A DNA stretch of 53,239 nucleotides, taken from positions 1-53,239 of the forward strand of contig QCBT01000008.1 of NCBI GenBank assembly GCA_003281525.1, given 5' to 3'. The DNA is from Prochlorococcus sp. AG-347-J06. GTDB lineage: Bacteria > Cyanobacteriota > Cyanobacteriia > PCC-6307 > Cyanobiaceae. Of this stretch, positions 46,835-53,239 are shown piece after piece; position 1 is the stretch's first letter; each line of letters starts with the position of its first letter. A program made the position numbers and the translations under genes. The notes beneath the pieces are model-generated. The model did no database searches. It worked only from the letters and a program-made list of their open reading frames with translations, and was not told the origin of the DNA.

Positions 46835-47893
46835 GTGTTACAAACTTACGGAAAATCTGATGTCACCTATGACTGGTACGCAGGGAATTCGGGTGTTGTT
46901 GGCCGTTCAGGTAAATTCATAGCTGCTCATGCTGCCCATGCAGGCCTAATGATGTTCTGGGCAGGAGCTTTTGGATTATTTGAATTGGCCCGTTACGACG
47001 CCAGTATTCCAATGGGTGCACAGAAAGCAATTGTTTTGCCTCACCTCGCGGGTATTGGAATTGGTGGCGTTGAAAATGGTGTTATTACAGAACCATATGG
47101 AATCGTTGTAATTTGCACATTACATCTTATTTTTTCTGCAGTACTGGGTGCTGGGGGATTATTACATTCCAACAAATTTGCAGGTGATCTTGGAGACTAC
47201 CCAGAAAATAGTAAGCCACAAAAATTTGATTTCGAATGGGATGACCCAGATAAATTAACTTTTATTCTTGGTCATCATCTAATCTTTCTTGGTCTTGGGG
47301 CAATTATGTTCGTTGAATGGGCTCGTATTCATGGAATTTATGACCCAGCAATAGGATCTACAAGACAAGTTATTTACAACTTAGATATTGCCGCTATCTG
47401 GAATCATCAATTTGATTTTTTAAAAATAGATAGTCTTGAAGACGTTATGGGAGGACATGCTTTCTTAGCTTTCCTAGAAATAATAGGAGGTGTTTTCCAT
47501 ATTTGTACTAAACAATTTGGAGAATATACAGAATTTAAAGGAAAAGGATTACTTGGAGCTGAGGCGATTTTGTCATACTCAGTTGTTGGTGTTTCTTATA
47601 TGGCTTTTGTTGCTGCTTTTTGGTGTGCTTCAAATACAACCATATATCCAGTTGATCTATATGGAGAACCCTTAAAGCTTCAATTTGAATTCGCTCCTTA
47701 CTTTACTGATACAGTAGATTTAGGTTCAGGAGTGTATAGTTCAAGAGCTTGGCTTGCTAACACTCATTTTTATTTGGGTTTCTTTTTCTTACAAGGTCAT
47801 CTTTGGCACGCACTAAGAGCAATGGGATTTGACTTTAAGAAAATTGGTCAAGCTTTTGATAATATTGAAAATACAAAAATTACTCAAAACTAG
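46835..47893 (+). CDS. pcb: chlorophyll-binding light-harvesting protein Pcb
   Basis: 352 residues, a six-helix CP43-like antenna of the Pcb/IsiA family, located in the thylakoid membrane. It starts at GTG 46835. YDWYAGNSGVVGRSGKFIAA, AAHAGLMMFWAGAFGLFELA, GGLLHSNKFAGDL, LGHHLIFLGLGAIMFVEWAR, and GHLWHALRAMGFDF match the family, with several His ligands for chlorophyll. The short loop between helices V and VI, compared with CP43, is the Pcb hallmark. Its place after isiB suggests an iron-stress-induced copy. A terminator follows. Confidence 0.95.
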   Translation: MLQTYGKSDVTYDWYAGNSGVVGRSGKFIAAHAAHAGLMMFWAGAFGLFELARYDASIPMGAQKAIVLPHLAGIGIGGVENGVITEPYGIVVICTLHLIFSAVLGAGGLLHSNKFAGDLGDYPENSKPQKFDFEWDDPDKLTFILGHHLIFLGLGAIMFVEWARIHGIYDPAIGSTRQVIYNLDIAAIWNHQFDFLKIDSLEDVMGGHAFLAFLEIIGGVFHICTKQFGEYTEFKGKGLLGAEAILSYSVVGVSYMAFVAAFWCASNTTIYPVDLYGEPLKLQFEFAPYFTDTVDLGSGVYSSRAWLANTHFYLGFFFLQGHLWHALRAMGFDFKKIGQAFDNIENTKITQN

Positions 47894-47903
47894 TTTAATC
47901 AAA

Positions 47904-47939
47904 TAAAAAACCTCTCCTCTAACAGGGAGGTTTTTTTTT
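47904..47939 (+). terminator. intrinsic terminator after pcb
   Basis: ACCTCTCC and GGGAGGT pair as a hairpin (one bulged base) around TCTAACA, followed by nine T. It begins 11 bp after the pcb stop. Confidence 0.9.
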
Positions 47940-47969
47940 GTAGAATTACTTCACATACTTAAAAAATAA

Positions 47970-48623
47970 ATGGATAATTTACGAGAAATTAATTGTAAGG
48001 AGATTTTCAAAAAGGCTTATGAAAATCGTTACACTTGGGAGAATGATTTTAATGGTTACCAAGGTAAATGTATTTTTTTTACTAATGATAATATTCACAA
48101 AGGTGACTTTATATTAGGTAAAAATTTTAAACCAAATATTCAAAATATAGAAGATGAGAAAGTTGTTAAAAGTATTGCCTCTCAGTTATTTGAAGTATGC
48201 ATACATAGGGTAAAGAGAGAATTTGAATCAGTGCATTCAGAAAATGATTTTACATTACTTAAAAATTCTGAAAGTGGTATTGAAATGAGTGTTTCAGGTA
48301 AGAATCAAGGTGATAAATATAGGGTTAAAAATAATTGTATTAATATGGTCTACAGAAAAATTCATGGAACTATAATAGAAATTTTTGTAGAAGAATTTTT
48401 AGATACAGGAACAGGTTCTCTTAGTAAAAAATATAGTAGTCAACAAATTGATCCAGATACACTTGAGATAAATTCTCAAAAATTGGAATACGAGGATGAA
48501 TTTCTAAATATGGGTAAAGACGATTATTGGATATTAAATTCTAGGACAATAAAATACTTAAACCAAAATCAAGAAGAAGAAACACAAAAATTTGTTTTCG
48601 AGGATCTATGCTTATTAAATTAG
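47970..48623 (+). CDS. DUF3386 family protein
   Basis: 217 residues. The start matches the cyanobacterial DUF3386 family: KEIFKKAYENRYTWENDFNG, and later VEEFLDTGTGSLSKKYSSQQ and KDDYWILNSRTIKYL. It is soluble with no signal peptide. Function unknown. It starts 30 bp after the pcb terminator and is convergent with a small gene 5 bp downstream. Confidence 0.75.
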   Translation: MDNLREINCKEIFKKAYENRYTWENDFNGYQGKCIFFTNDNIHKGDFILGKNFKPNIQNIEDEKVVKSIASQLFEVCIHRVKREFESVHSENDFTLLKNSESGIEMSVSGKNQGDKYRVKNNCINMVYRKIHGTIIEIFVEEFLDTGTGSLSKKYSSQQIDPDTLEINSQKLEYEDEFLNMGKDDYWILNSRTIKYLNQNQEEETQKFVFEDLCLLN

Positions 48624-48628
48624 GTTTT

Positions 48629-48874
48629 TTATTCAACTAATCTAAATCCTTTATCAAGTAGTTTTTGATATAAGAGTCTTGCTCTAAAAGCCAGAATTTG
48701 CTCTTCATTTTCATTACTAATTACATGAAAATAATTATTATCTAATTTATTTTTGCTAAAGCATACATTTGCTTCTCCTAATCTTAAAGTCCAGTTCTCT
48801 TCTTTTGCTAAATGTTGATTAGGGCCAAGATCCCAAGGGCATTTTTCAGGATATTTTTCTCTTTTAGAACCCAT
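48629..48874 (-). CDS. small conserved hypothetical protein
   Basis: 81 residues, hydrophilic, KCPWDLGPNQHLAKEENW and LRLGEANVCFSKNKLD, then LAFRARLLYQKLLDKGFRL. No recognised domain. The coherent sequence and close fit (5 bp) against the convergent DUF3386 gene support a real gene, likely picocyanobacteria-specific. Confidence 0.6.
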   Translation of the reverse strand: MGSKREKYPEKCPWDLGPNQHLAKEENWTLRLGEANVCFSKNKLDNNYFHVISNENEEQILAFRARLLYQKLLDKGFRLVE

Positions 48875-48982
48875 ACGATTAATTTTAACTACCCAATATT
48901 AGTAAAAATTTAAAAGTATGGCTATGAAAAATAGTTGATAACTTTTCATAGAGTTTTCGTTTAGTGCAATGCAATTAAAAAT

Positions 48983-49621
48983 TTACTCTTTGGTCGCTAT
49001 TAAACAATAAAATGGGTCTTTATTTAAAAAATTAAAGATATTAAGTGCTGGTTCAGTAAACTTTCTGATAATTTTTGGCTCATTAAATCCATTTGAGATT
49101 AAAACTTTTCTCACATATTTGACTCTCTCTTCTTCAGTAGATGAAGTCCATATGTTAGGAGCTTTATGCCAAAATGCTCTGTTTGAAAAAGCGATAATAA
49201 TCTTGCCATTTCTACTCAATATTCTTGCAATTTCTTTGGTTAAACTCTCTGGATATTGTAAATATTGCCATGCGGCTACCATCAAGCAATAATCGACACT
49301 TTCTTTATCTAAAGGAATTTGTTGGCTTAAATTAAAATTTTGTATCCAAAAAGAATCAAAAATTTTGTTTTTTTCAAGTTCTTGTTCGTTTAAACCATGT
49401 CCAATAACTTTTTTATATTTTTTCCCTTTAGGTAAATAACTATCCCAACTGGACATTAAATCAAGGACGGTCGAATAATTATCAATTTCTCTTTCATATA
49501 AATCAGATAGATTTTGTCTGAAGTTTGCATCTAGATGATAAACAAATTTTGGATCAGCATAAAATTCTTCATCATTACTCTCATCAAGTTTCTTCCTTTG
49601 ATAATTATTTAAAACTTCCAA
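48983..49621 (-). CDS. class I SAM-dependent methyltransferase-like protein
   Basis: 212 residues. STVLDLMSSWDSYLPKG fits SAM motif I in a divergent form, VIGHGLNEQELEKN the second strand, and DYCLMVAAWQYLQYPESLTK with EIARILSRNGKIIIAFSNRA the later core. The GxG loop is altered to DLMSSWDS, as in a known group of cyanobacterial and plastid methyltransferase-like proteins. The substrate is unknown. Confidence 0.7.
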   Translation of the reverse strand: MEVLNNYQRKKLDESNDEEFYADPKFVYHLDANFRQNLSDLYEREIDNYSTVLDLMSSWDSYLPKGKKYKKVIGHGLNEQELEKNKIFDSFWIQNFNLSQQIPLDKESVDYCLMVAAWQYLQYPESLTKEIARILSRNGKIIIAFSNRAFWHKAPNIWTSSTEEERVKYVRKVLISNGFNEPKIIRKFTEPALNIFNFLNKDPFYCLIATKE

Positions 49622-49768
49622 GATAAGTAATTTAATATCTATATAACAAATTTAGTAAATAGAAATTCTAATTGTGTATTAGGAATTTTTTATTTAATAA
49701 ATTAAAAATTCTCACAAAAACTAGACATCTATTGAAAAAAAGTTAAATTATTAATTAATGATTTAATA

Positions 49769-49942
49769 ATGATGATTGAGTTCAAGAGGAGCAAAAAAAA
49801 TAGGTCTAAAAATGCTCTTTTCAATCCTTATAAAAACGGAATAAGTTCATACGATATGGCATATCTTTCATCAAAAAGAAATTTAAAAAATAAGACTGTT
49901 TATCTAAAAAATGATACTAAGAAAGATTATCTTGCTGCATAG
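49769..49942 (+). CDS. possible small protein of 57 residues
   Basis: A frame from ATG 49769 (with a second ATG next) to TAG 49940, giving MMIEFKRSKKNRSKNALFNP, then YKNGISSYDMAYLSSKRNLK and a charged end. It is basic and reads as a plausible soluble peptide, and its stop lies 2 bp before the MIF-like start, as in an operon. It occupies half of the 323 bp gap between flanking genes. No homology recognised. Confidence 0.45.
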   Translation: MMIEFKRSKKNRSKNALFNPYKNGISSYDMAYLSSKRNLKNKTVYLKNDTKKDYLAA

Positions 49943-49944
49943 AA

Positions 49945-50277
49945 ATGCCTTATATTAATGTTTCGACTTCAGCAAAAGTAAATGATAAAGGTAAATTACT
50001 CGAAGAAATTTCAATTCTTATTTCATCTTTAACTAACAAATCAAGAAGTTTTGTTATGGCGAAAATAGATGATAATTGCCAAATGTACTTTGATGATGAG
50101 ACACCTTCTATCTTTTTAGAAATCAAATCAATAGGTTCTCTAAATCCCTCAGAAATGGCAAAGCCAATATCAGATTTTGTATATGAGAAAATGGGGATCC
50201 CAATAGATAGGATTTATATTTCTTTTAATGATGTACCAGCTTCATTGTGGGCTTGGAATGGAAGAACATTTGGTTAA
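49945..50277 (+). CDS. MIF/tautomerase superfamily protein
   Basis: 110 residues. The mature N-terminus after Met is Pro (MPYINVSTS), the catalytic base of the MIF/D-dopachrome tautomerase family, and the C-terminal FNDVPASLWAWNGRTFG matches the family. A phenylpyruvate tautomerase-like activity is expected, physiological role unknown. The next gene starts 22 bp downstream. Confidence 0.88.
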   Translation: MPYINVSTSAKVNDKGKLLEEISILISSLTNKSRSFVMAKIDDNCQMYFDDETPSIFLEIKSIGSLNPSEMAKPISDFVYEKMGIPIDRIYISFNDVPASLWAWNGRTFG

Positions 50278-50299
50278 GAATTTTTTTGATATAAAGCTA

Positions 50300-50686
50300 A
50301 TGGAAATAAATAAATTAGTCGATTTAAATAATCTTAGAACTGCACCTCAATTAAGTCATAGTCAAGAAAAAAAACTTTTAGAGGAACTAGAAGCAAATAT
50401 TTTTAATGCAGATTGGATAACAATAGGCATAATGGCAACTAGTGATAATAAAGCTATTGAGGCATTGCAATCAATTTCTAAGAAATATCCCTCAATTAAA
50501 TTTAGGAATCTAGGTTCCCTTCATGCTGATGGAGGTGTTTTTTTAAAAGCTAATCAAAAAACTAGTAATGTTTTTGTCAGATCTGAAAATGGTCTTGGAG
50601 AAGGAATTTTAATAACATGTCAGTATGACGAAGGTGCTAAAGAATCTAATACTTTTGGACCATTGCCATTAGATTTTTTTACATAA
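50300..50686 (+). CDS. DUF1824 family protein
   Basis: 128 residues from ATG 50300. An upstream in-frame ATG (50228) would overlap the MIF-like gene by 50 bp and adds a non-matching extension, so it was rejected. ADWITIGIMATSDNKAIEAL, LHADGGVFLKANQ, GEGILITCQYD and TFGPLPLDFF fit the cyanobacterial DUF1824 family. Function unknown. Confidence 0.75.
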   Translation: MEINKLVDLNNLRTAPQLSHSQEKKLLEELEANIFNADWITIGIMATSDNKAIEALQSISKKYPSIKFRNLGSLHADGGVFLKANQKTSNVFVRSENGLGEGILITCQYDEGAKESNTFGPLPLDFFT

Positions 50687-50842
50687 ATAATTCCTCATTT
50701 ATTTTTTTAAAGGATCTATTTTTATGAAAGCTTATTATCGGATGATATTTTTGAGAACTTGGATTTTAAAATATTTTTTGCTTTAAGGCTTTGTTATTAT
50801 GTCTAATGGCATTGATCTAAATTTTTCCACTATTTTAATTAA

Positions 50843-51712
50843 ATGTTTTTTCAGGATATAATTAAAAATTTAAATAATTTTTGGTCGGAAGAAGGTTGTT
50901 TGATTATGCAGCCATATGATACCGAAAAGGGTGCTGGAACAATGAATCCGCATACCTTTTTAAGAGCTATTGGACCAGAGCCCTGGAGTGTTGCATATAC
51001 GGAGCCATGTAGAAGACCTGCAGATGGACGTTTTGGTGATAATCCAAATAGGGCGCAACATTACTTTCAATATCAAGTAATAATTAAACCCTCGCCGGAA
51101 GGAATCCAGGAAAAATATTTGACATCTTTAGAATCTCTTGGGATTAATCCTAGAAATCATGATATTAGATTTGTGGAAGATAATTGGGAATCACCAACTC
51201 TTGGAGCTTGGGGTGTAGGTTGGGAAGTTTGGTTAGACGGGATGGAAGTTACTCAATTTACTTATTTCCAACAATGCGGGGGGATAGATTGTAACCCAAT
51301 CCCAATTGAAATTACTTATGGATTAGAGAGGATTGCAATGTTTTTGCAGGATAGGGAAAGTATCTGGGACTTAAATTGGAACAAAGATTTGAAATATAGA
51401 GATATTTGGCTTCAATTTGAAAAAAGTCAATGCAATTATAATTTTACTGAATCTAGTGCTGATAATCTTAGAAAATTATTTGAAATTTACCAAGCAGAGG
51501 CAAATAATTTAATCGAAAAGAAATTAACTTATCCTGCCCTTGATTTTGTTTTGAAATGTAGTCATACTTTTAATTTACTTGATGCAAGGGGAGTTATCTC
51601 GGTGACAGATCGTGCGCAATACATAGAAAAAATTAGAAAATTAGCAAGAGAAGTTGCATCATCATGGTCAGATGAAAGAGAATCCCTTAACTTTCCATTG
51701 ATAAAAAACTAA
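50843..51712 (+). CDS. glyQ: glycine--tRNA ligase, alpha subunit
   Basis: 289 residues, the catalytic alpha chain of the bacterial alpha2beta2 glycyl-tRNA synthetase. It has [51 protein letters not shown], and [18 protein letters not shown], all typical. The beta subunit gene (glyS) is not adjacent, as usual in cyanobacteria. It is preceded by a 156 bp spacer with no recognised feature. Confidence 0.98.
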   Translation: MFFQDIIKNLNNFWSEEGCLIMQPYDTEKGAGTMNPHTFLRAIGPEPWSVAYTEPCRRPADGRFGDNPNRAQHYFQYQVIIKPSPEGIQEKYLTSLESLGINPRNHDIRFVEDNWESPTLGAWGVGWEVWLDGMEVTQFTYFQQCGGIDCNPIPIEITYGLERIAMFLQDRESIWDLNWNKDLKYRDIWLQFEKSQCNYNFTESSADNLRKLFEIYQAEANNLIEKKLTYPALDFVLKCSHTFNLLDARGVISVTDRAQYIEKIRKLAREVASSWSDERESLNFPLIKN

Positions 51713-51807
51713 TTTAGATAATTTATGAACTAGAAAAATTGATAGTATAAAAAGTCACATCAGAATGAAACTTATATTCCTTCCCTTTTTTGTTACGCTC
51801 GATACAG

Positions 51808-51836
51808 TATAGTTACCCGTTTTTATGGGTTTTTTC
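51808..51836 (+). promoter_or_regulatory. possible -10 and leader hairpin of the porin gene
   Basis: TATAGT (51808-51813) could be a -10 element. It is followed directly by ACCCGTTTTTATGGGT, a short 4-bp-stem hairpin (51815-51830), and a T-run. An SD-like GAGG (51843-51846) precedes the ATG at 51851. The hairpin with T-run could be a weak terminator of glyQ or an attenuator in the porin leader. Confidence 0.3.
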
Positions 51837-51850
51837 AAGTGTGAGGTAAA

Positions 51851-53170
51851 ATGAAACTCTTCCAACAATTGTTGGTAGCAGGTGCAACAGTGAGCTTTAT
51901 AGCTCCAATTGCTGCTCAAGCTTCCGACGTTGTCAACATTGAAGAAATGAATAGCTACGCTCGTAGTCAAACAAAATCTTCAAGAATTGACAGCAAGACA
52001 TTCATTAACGAAGTTAGTGAAGACATTGCAAAACTTAAAGGTCGTGTTGATGGCCTAGAAGCTCAACAAAATAATTTCGAAGCAGGTGCTTTTTCAGGGA
52101 CTACAACCATGGATGGAAAAGCCGCCATGTGGATTGGTGGCGTAGACGGTGGTGATGAAATCGGCGATACCGAAGCTATTGAAACTGGTTACATCTATTC
52201 AATGAACTTGAATACAAGTTTTAATGGTGATGATAACCTCTACATTCGTCTAAAAGCAGGTGATGTTGGTGGAACACCAACCGACGCGGCTGGGAAAAAC
52301 GATACTAGTATTTGGGATAACAAATCTACTTACCACATAGAAACAAAAGACACTGATAATTCTCTTAAGGTAGATAAAATTTGGTATACAACCCCAATTG
52401 GTGAAAACATCACAGCCTTTGTAGGTCCAAAGATCGAGAATTACTACATGTATATAACTCCTTCCATATACAAGCCAGGTGCTTTGAAGTCAATGAAACT
52501 TGGTGGTAACGCTAACTTTGGAGCTAGTACAGATGTTGGTGCTGGATTTAAATACGAGACAGATGGTGGATTTGGTTTTGCATCTAACGTAGTTTCCAAA
52601 GACGCTGATAATGCTGCTGGAATGCTAGGTAAGTCTGACACAAATAAATGGGACACTCAGTTGGCCTATACAACTGATAAATGGCATGGTTCTGTTACTT
52701 ACTCTAATCAGCAAAACTGGTCAAGTCATGCATACAACGCTACCAAGCAGGCAGCAGCTATGAAATCCGGTGACTTTACTGGCTACGCTTTTAGAGGTTA
52801 TTGGATGCCAGAAGATACAGGTACTGCTACTCCTGAAATATCTGTTGGTTATGATATTAGATCTGCAGATGACACTGTTACTTCTGGAACAGGTAAAGAA
52901 TCTGATAGCTACTTTGTTGGTTTAACTTGGAAAGATATGTTCCAGGCAGACGACAGAATTGGTTTAGCTTTTACTCAGCCACTTAAAGTAACTGAGTGTA
53001 ATGGTACATGTACAACTGCTGAAGTTGATCCATTTGTTTGGGAAGCTTATTATTCTTTCAGACCTAATGATTCAATCGAAGTTAGACCTGCAATCTTCGG
53101 AGGCTCAGATGTTTACGAAGATGGAGATGATATCTTCGGTACCGTTTTAACCACTGTATTCAAATTCTAA
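51851..53170 (+). CDS. outer-membrane porin
   Basis: 439 residues. The signal peptide is KLFQQLLVAGATVSFIAPIA with cleavage after AQA/S. The mature protein begins with a short coiled-coil-like segment (FINEVSEDIAKLKGRVDGLE) that resembles the start of cyanobacterial Som-type porins but without the usual SLH domain. The remainder is Gly/Asp/Thr-rich beta-barrel strands with alternating aromatics, ending in Phe (TTVFKF), the barrel-assembly signal. Codon choice and GC are richer than in neighbours, consistent with high expression. Probably a general or ion porin. Confidence 0.9.
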   Translation: MKLFQQLLVAGATVSFIAPIAAQASDVVNIEEMNSYARSQTKSSRIDSKTFINEVSEDIAKLKGRVDGLEAQQNNFEAGAFSGTTTMDGKAAMWIGGVDGGDEIGDTEAIETGYIYSMNLNTSFNGDDNLYIRLKAGDVGGTPTDAAGKNDTSIWDNKSTYHIETKDTDNSLKVDKIWYTTPIGENITAFVGPKIENYYMYITPSIYKPGALKSMKLGGNANFGASTDVGAGFKYETDGGFGFASNVVSKDADNAAGMLGKSDTNKWDTQLAYTTDKWHGSVTYSNQQNWSSHAYNATKQAAAMKSGDFTGYAFRGYWMPEDTGTATPEISVGYDIRSADDTVTSGTGKESDSYFVGLTWKDMFQADDRIGLAFTQPLKVTECNGTCTTAEVDPFVWEAYYSFRPNDSIEVRPAIFGGSDVYEDGDDIFGTVLTTVFKF

Positions 53171-53190
53171 ATCTTGATTTTGATAATAAA

Positions 53191-53219
53191 AAAGGCCTCA
53201 AAATTGAGGCTTTTTTTTT
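53191..53219 (+). terminator. intrinsic terminator after the porin gene
   Basis: GCCTCA/TGAGGC stem with AAAT loop, preceded by A-rich and followed by nine T. It lies 20 bp after the porin stop. Confidence 0.95.
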
Positions 53220-53239
53220 ATTCAATAAAAAATATCTTA

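Noticed and set aside
50228..50299. Longer start for the DUF1824 protein
   Set aside because: It would overlap the MIF-like gene in another frame and the extra residues do not resemble the family.

Overview
The window looks like a piece of a high-light-type Prochlorococcus (marine picocyanobacterium) chromosome. The DNA is very AT-rich, genes are packed tightly with many 3-12 bp gaps or 4 bp overlaps, and it carries a Pcb chlorophyll-binding antenna gene, a flavodoxin, Ycf46, DUF3386, DUF1824 and DUF2808 proteins typical of cyanobacteria, and split-subunit glycyl-tRNA synthetase. The assignment is by inspection only.

Region 1 (1-25575) is a surface-glycan genomic island ending at a tRNA gene. 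It opens with a dTDP-L-rhamnose operon (rfbA-rfbC-rfbD-rfbB, minus strand, rfbB cut by the window edge). Next comes a capsule block: a two-domain KpsC-like Kdo transferase, a KpsS-like protein, a PlsC-like and a GNAT-type (OlsB-like) acyltransferase, and a small glycosyltransferase. A complete CMP-Kdo pathway follows: kdsD, kdsA, and a fused kdsB-kdsC. Then come a UDP-glucuronate 4-epimerase, a membrane-anchored CapD/WbpM-type dehydratase, a GT4 glycosyltransferase, an orphan pair of E1 alpha/beta thiamine-diphosphate dehydrogenase subunits, a phosphoglycosyl transferase, a DegT-type aminotransferase, two methyltransferase-like proteins, a possible flippase and an O-antigen ligase/polymerase-like protein. 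The island therefore mixes Wzx/Wzy-type parts with parts of an ABC-transporter-type, Kdo-linked capsule. No ABC exporter genes are visible here.

Region 2 (25688-26619) holds tRNA-Arg(TCT), and about 0.7 kb away an exact 40 bp direct copy of its 5' half. Between them lie a small exported protein and three GGTCACTCAG repeats. This looks like the scar of a small integrated element.

Region 3 (26620-39469) is core housekeeping DNA, mostly on the minus strand: a helix-turn-helix protein, rsmI, a decayed cysQ pseudogene, pnp, rpsN, rseP, serS, ycf46-like, yidC (with an Ig-like insertion), a PH-domain protein, rnpA, rpmH, a DUF2808 protein, aroH and sppA.

Region 4 (39522-53239) is mixed: an EamA transporter, a GT4 glycosyltransferase with an ArnT-like transferase, an AEC transporter with no ordinary start codon, a SemiSWEET, a flavodoxin followed by a Pcb antenna gene (suggesting an iron-stress pair), several small cyanobacterial proteins, a MIF-like protein, glyQ, and an outer-membrane porin with its own terminator.
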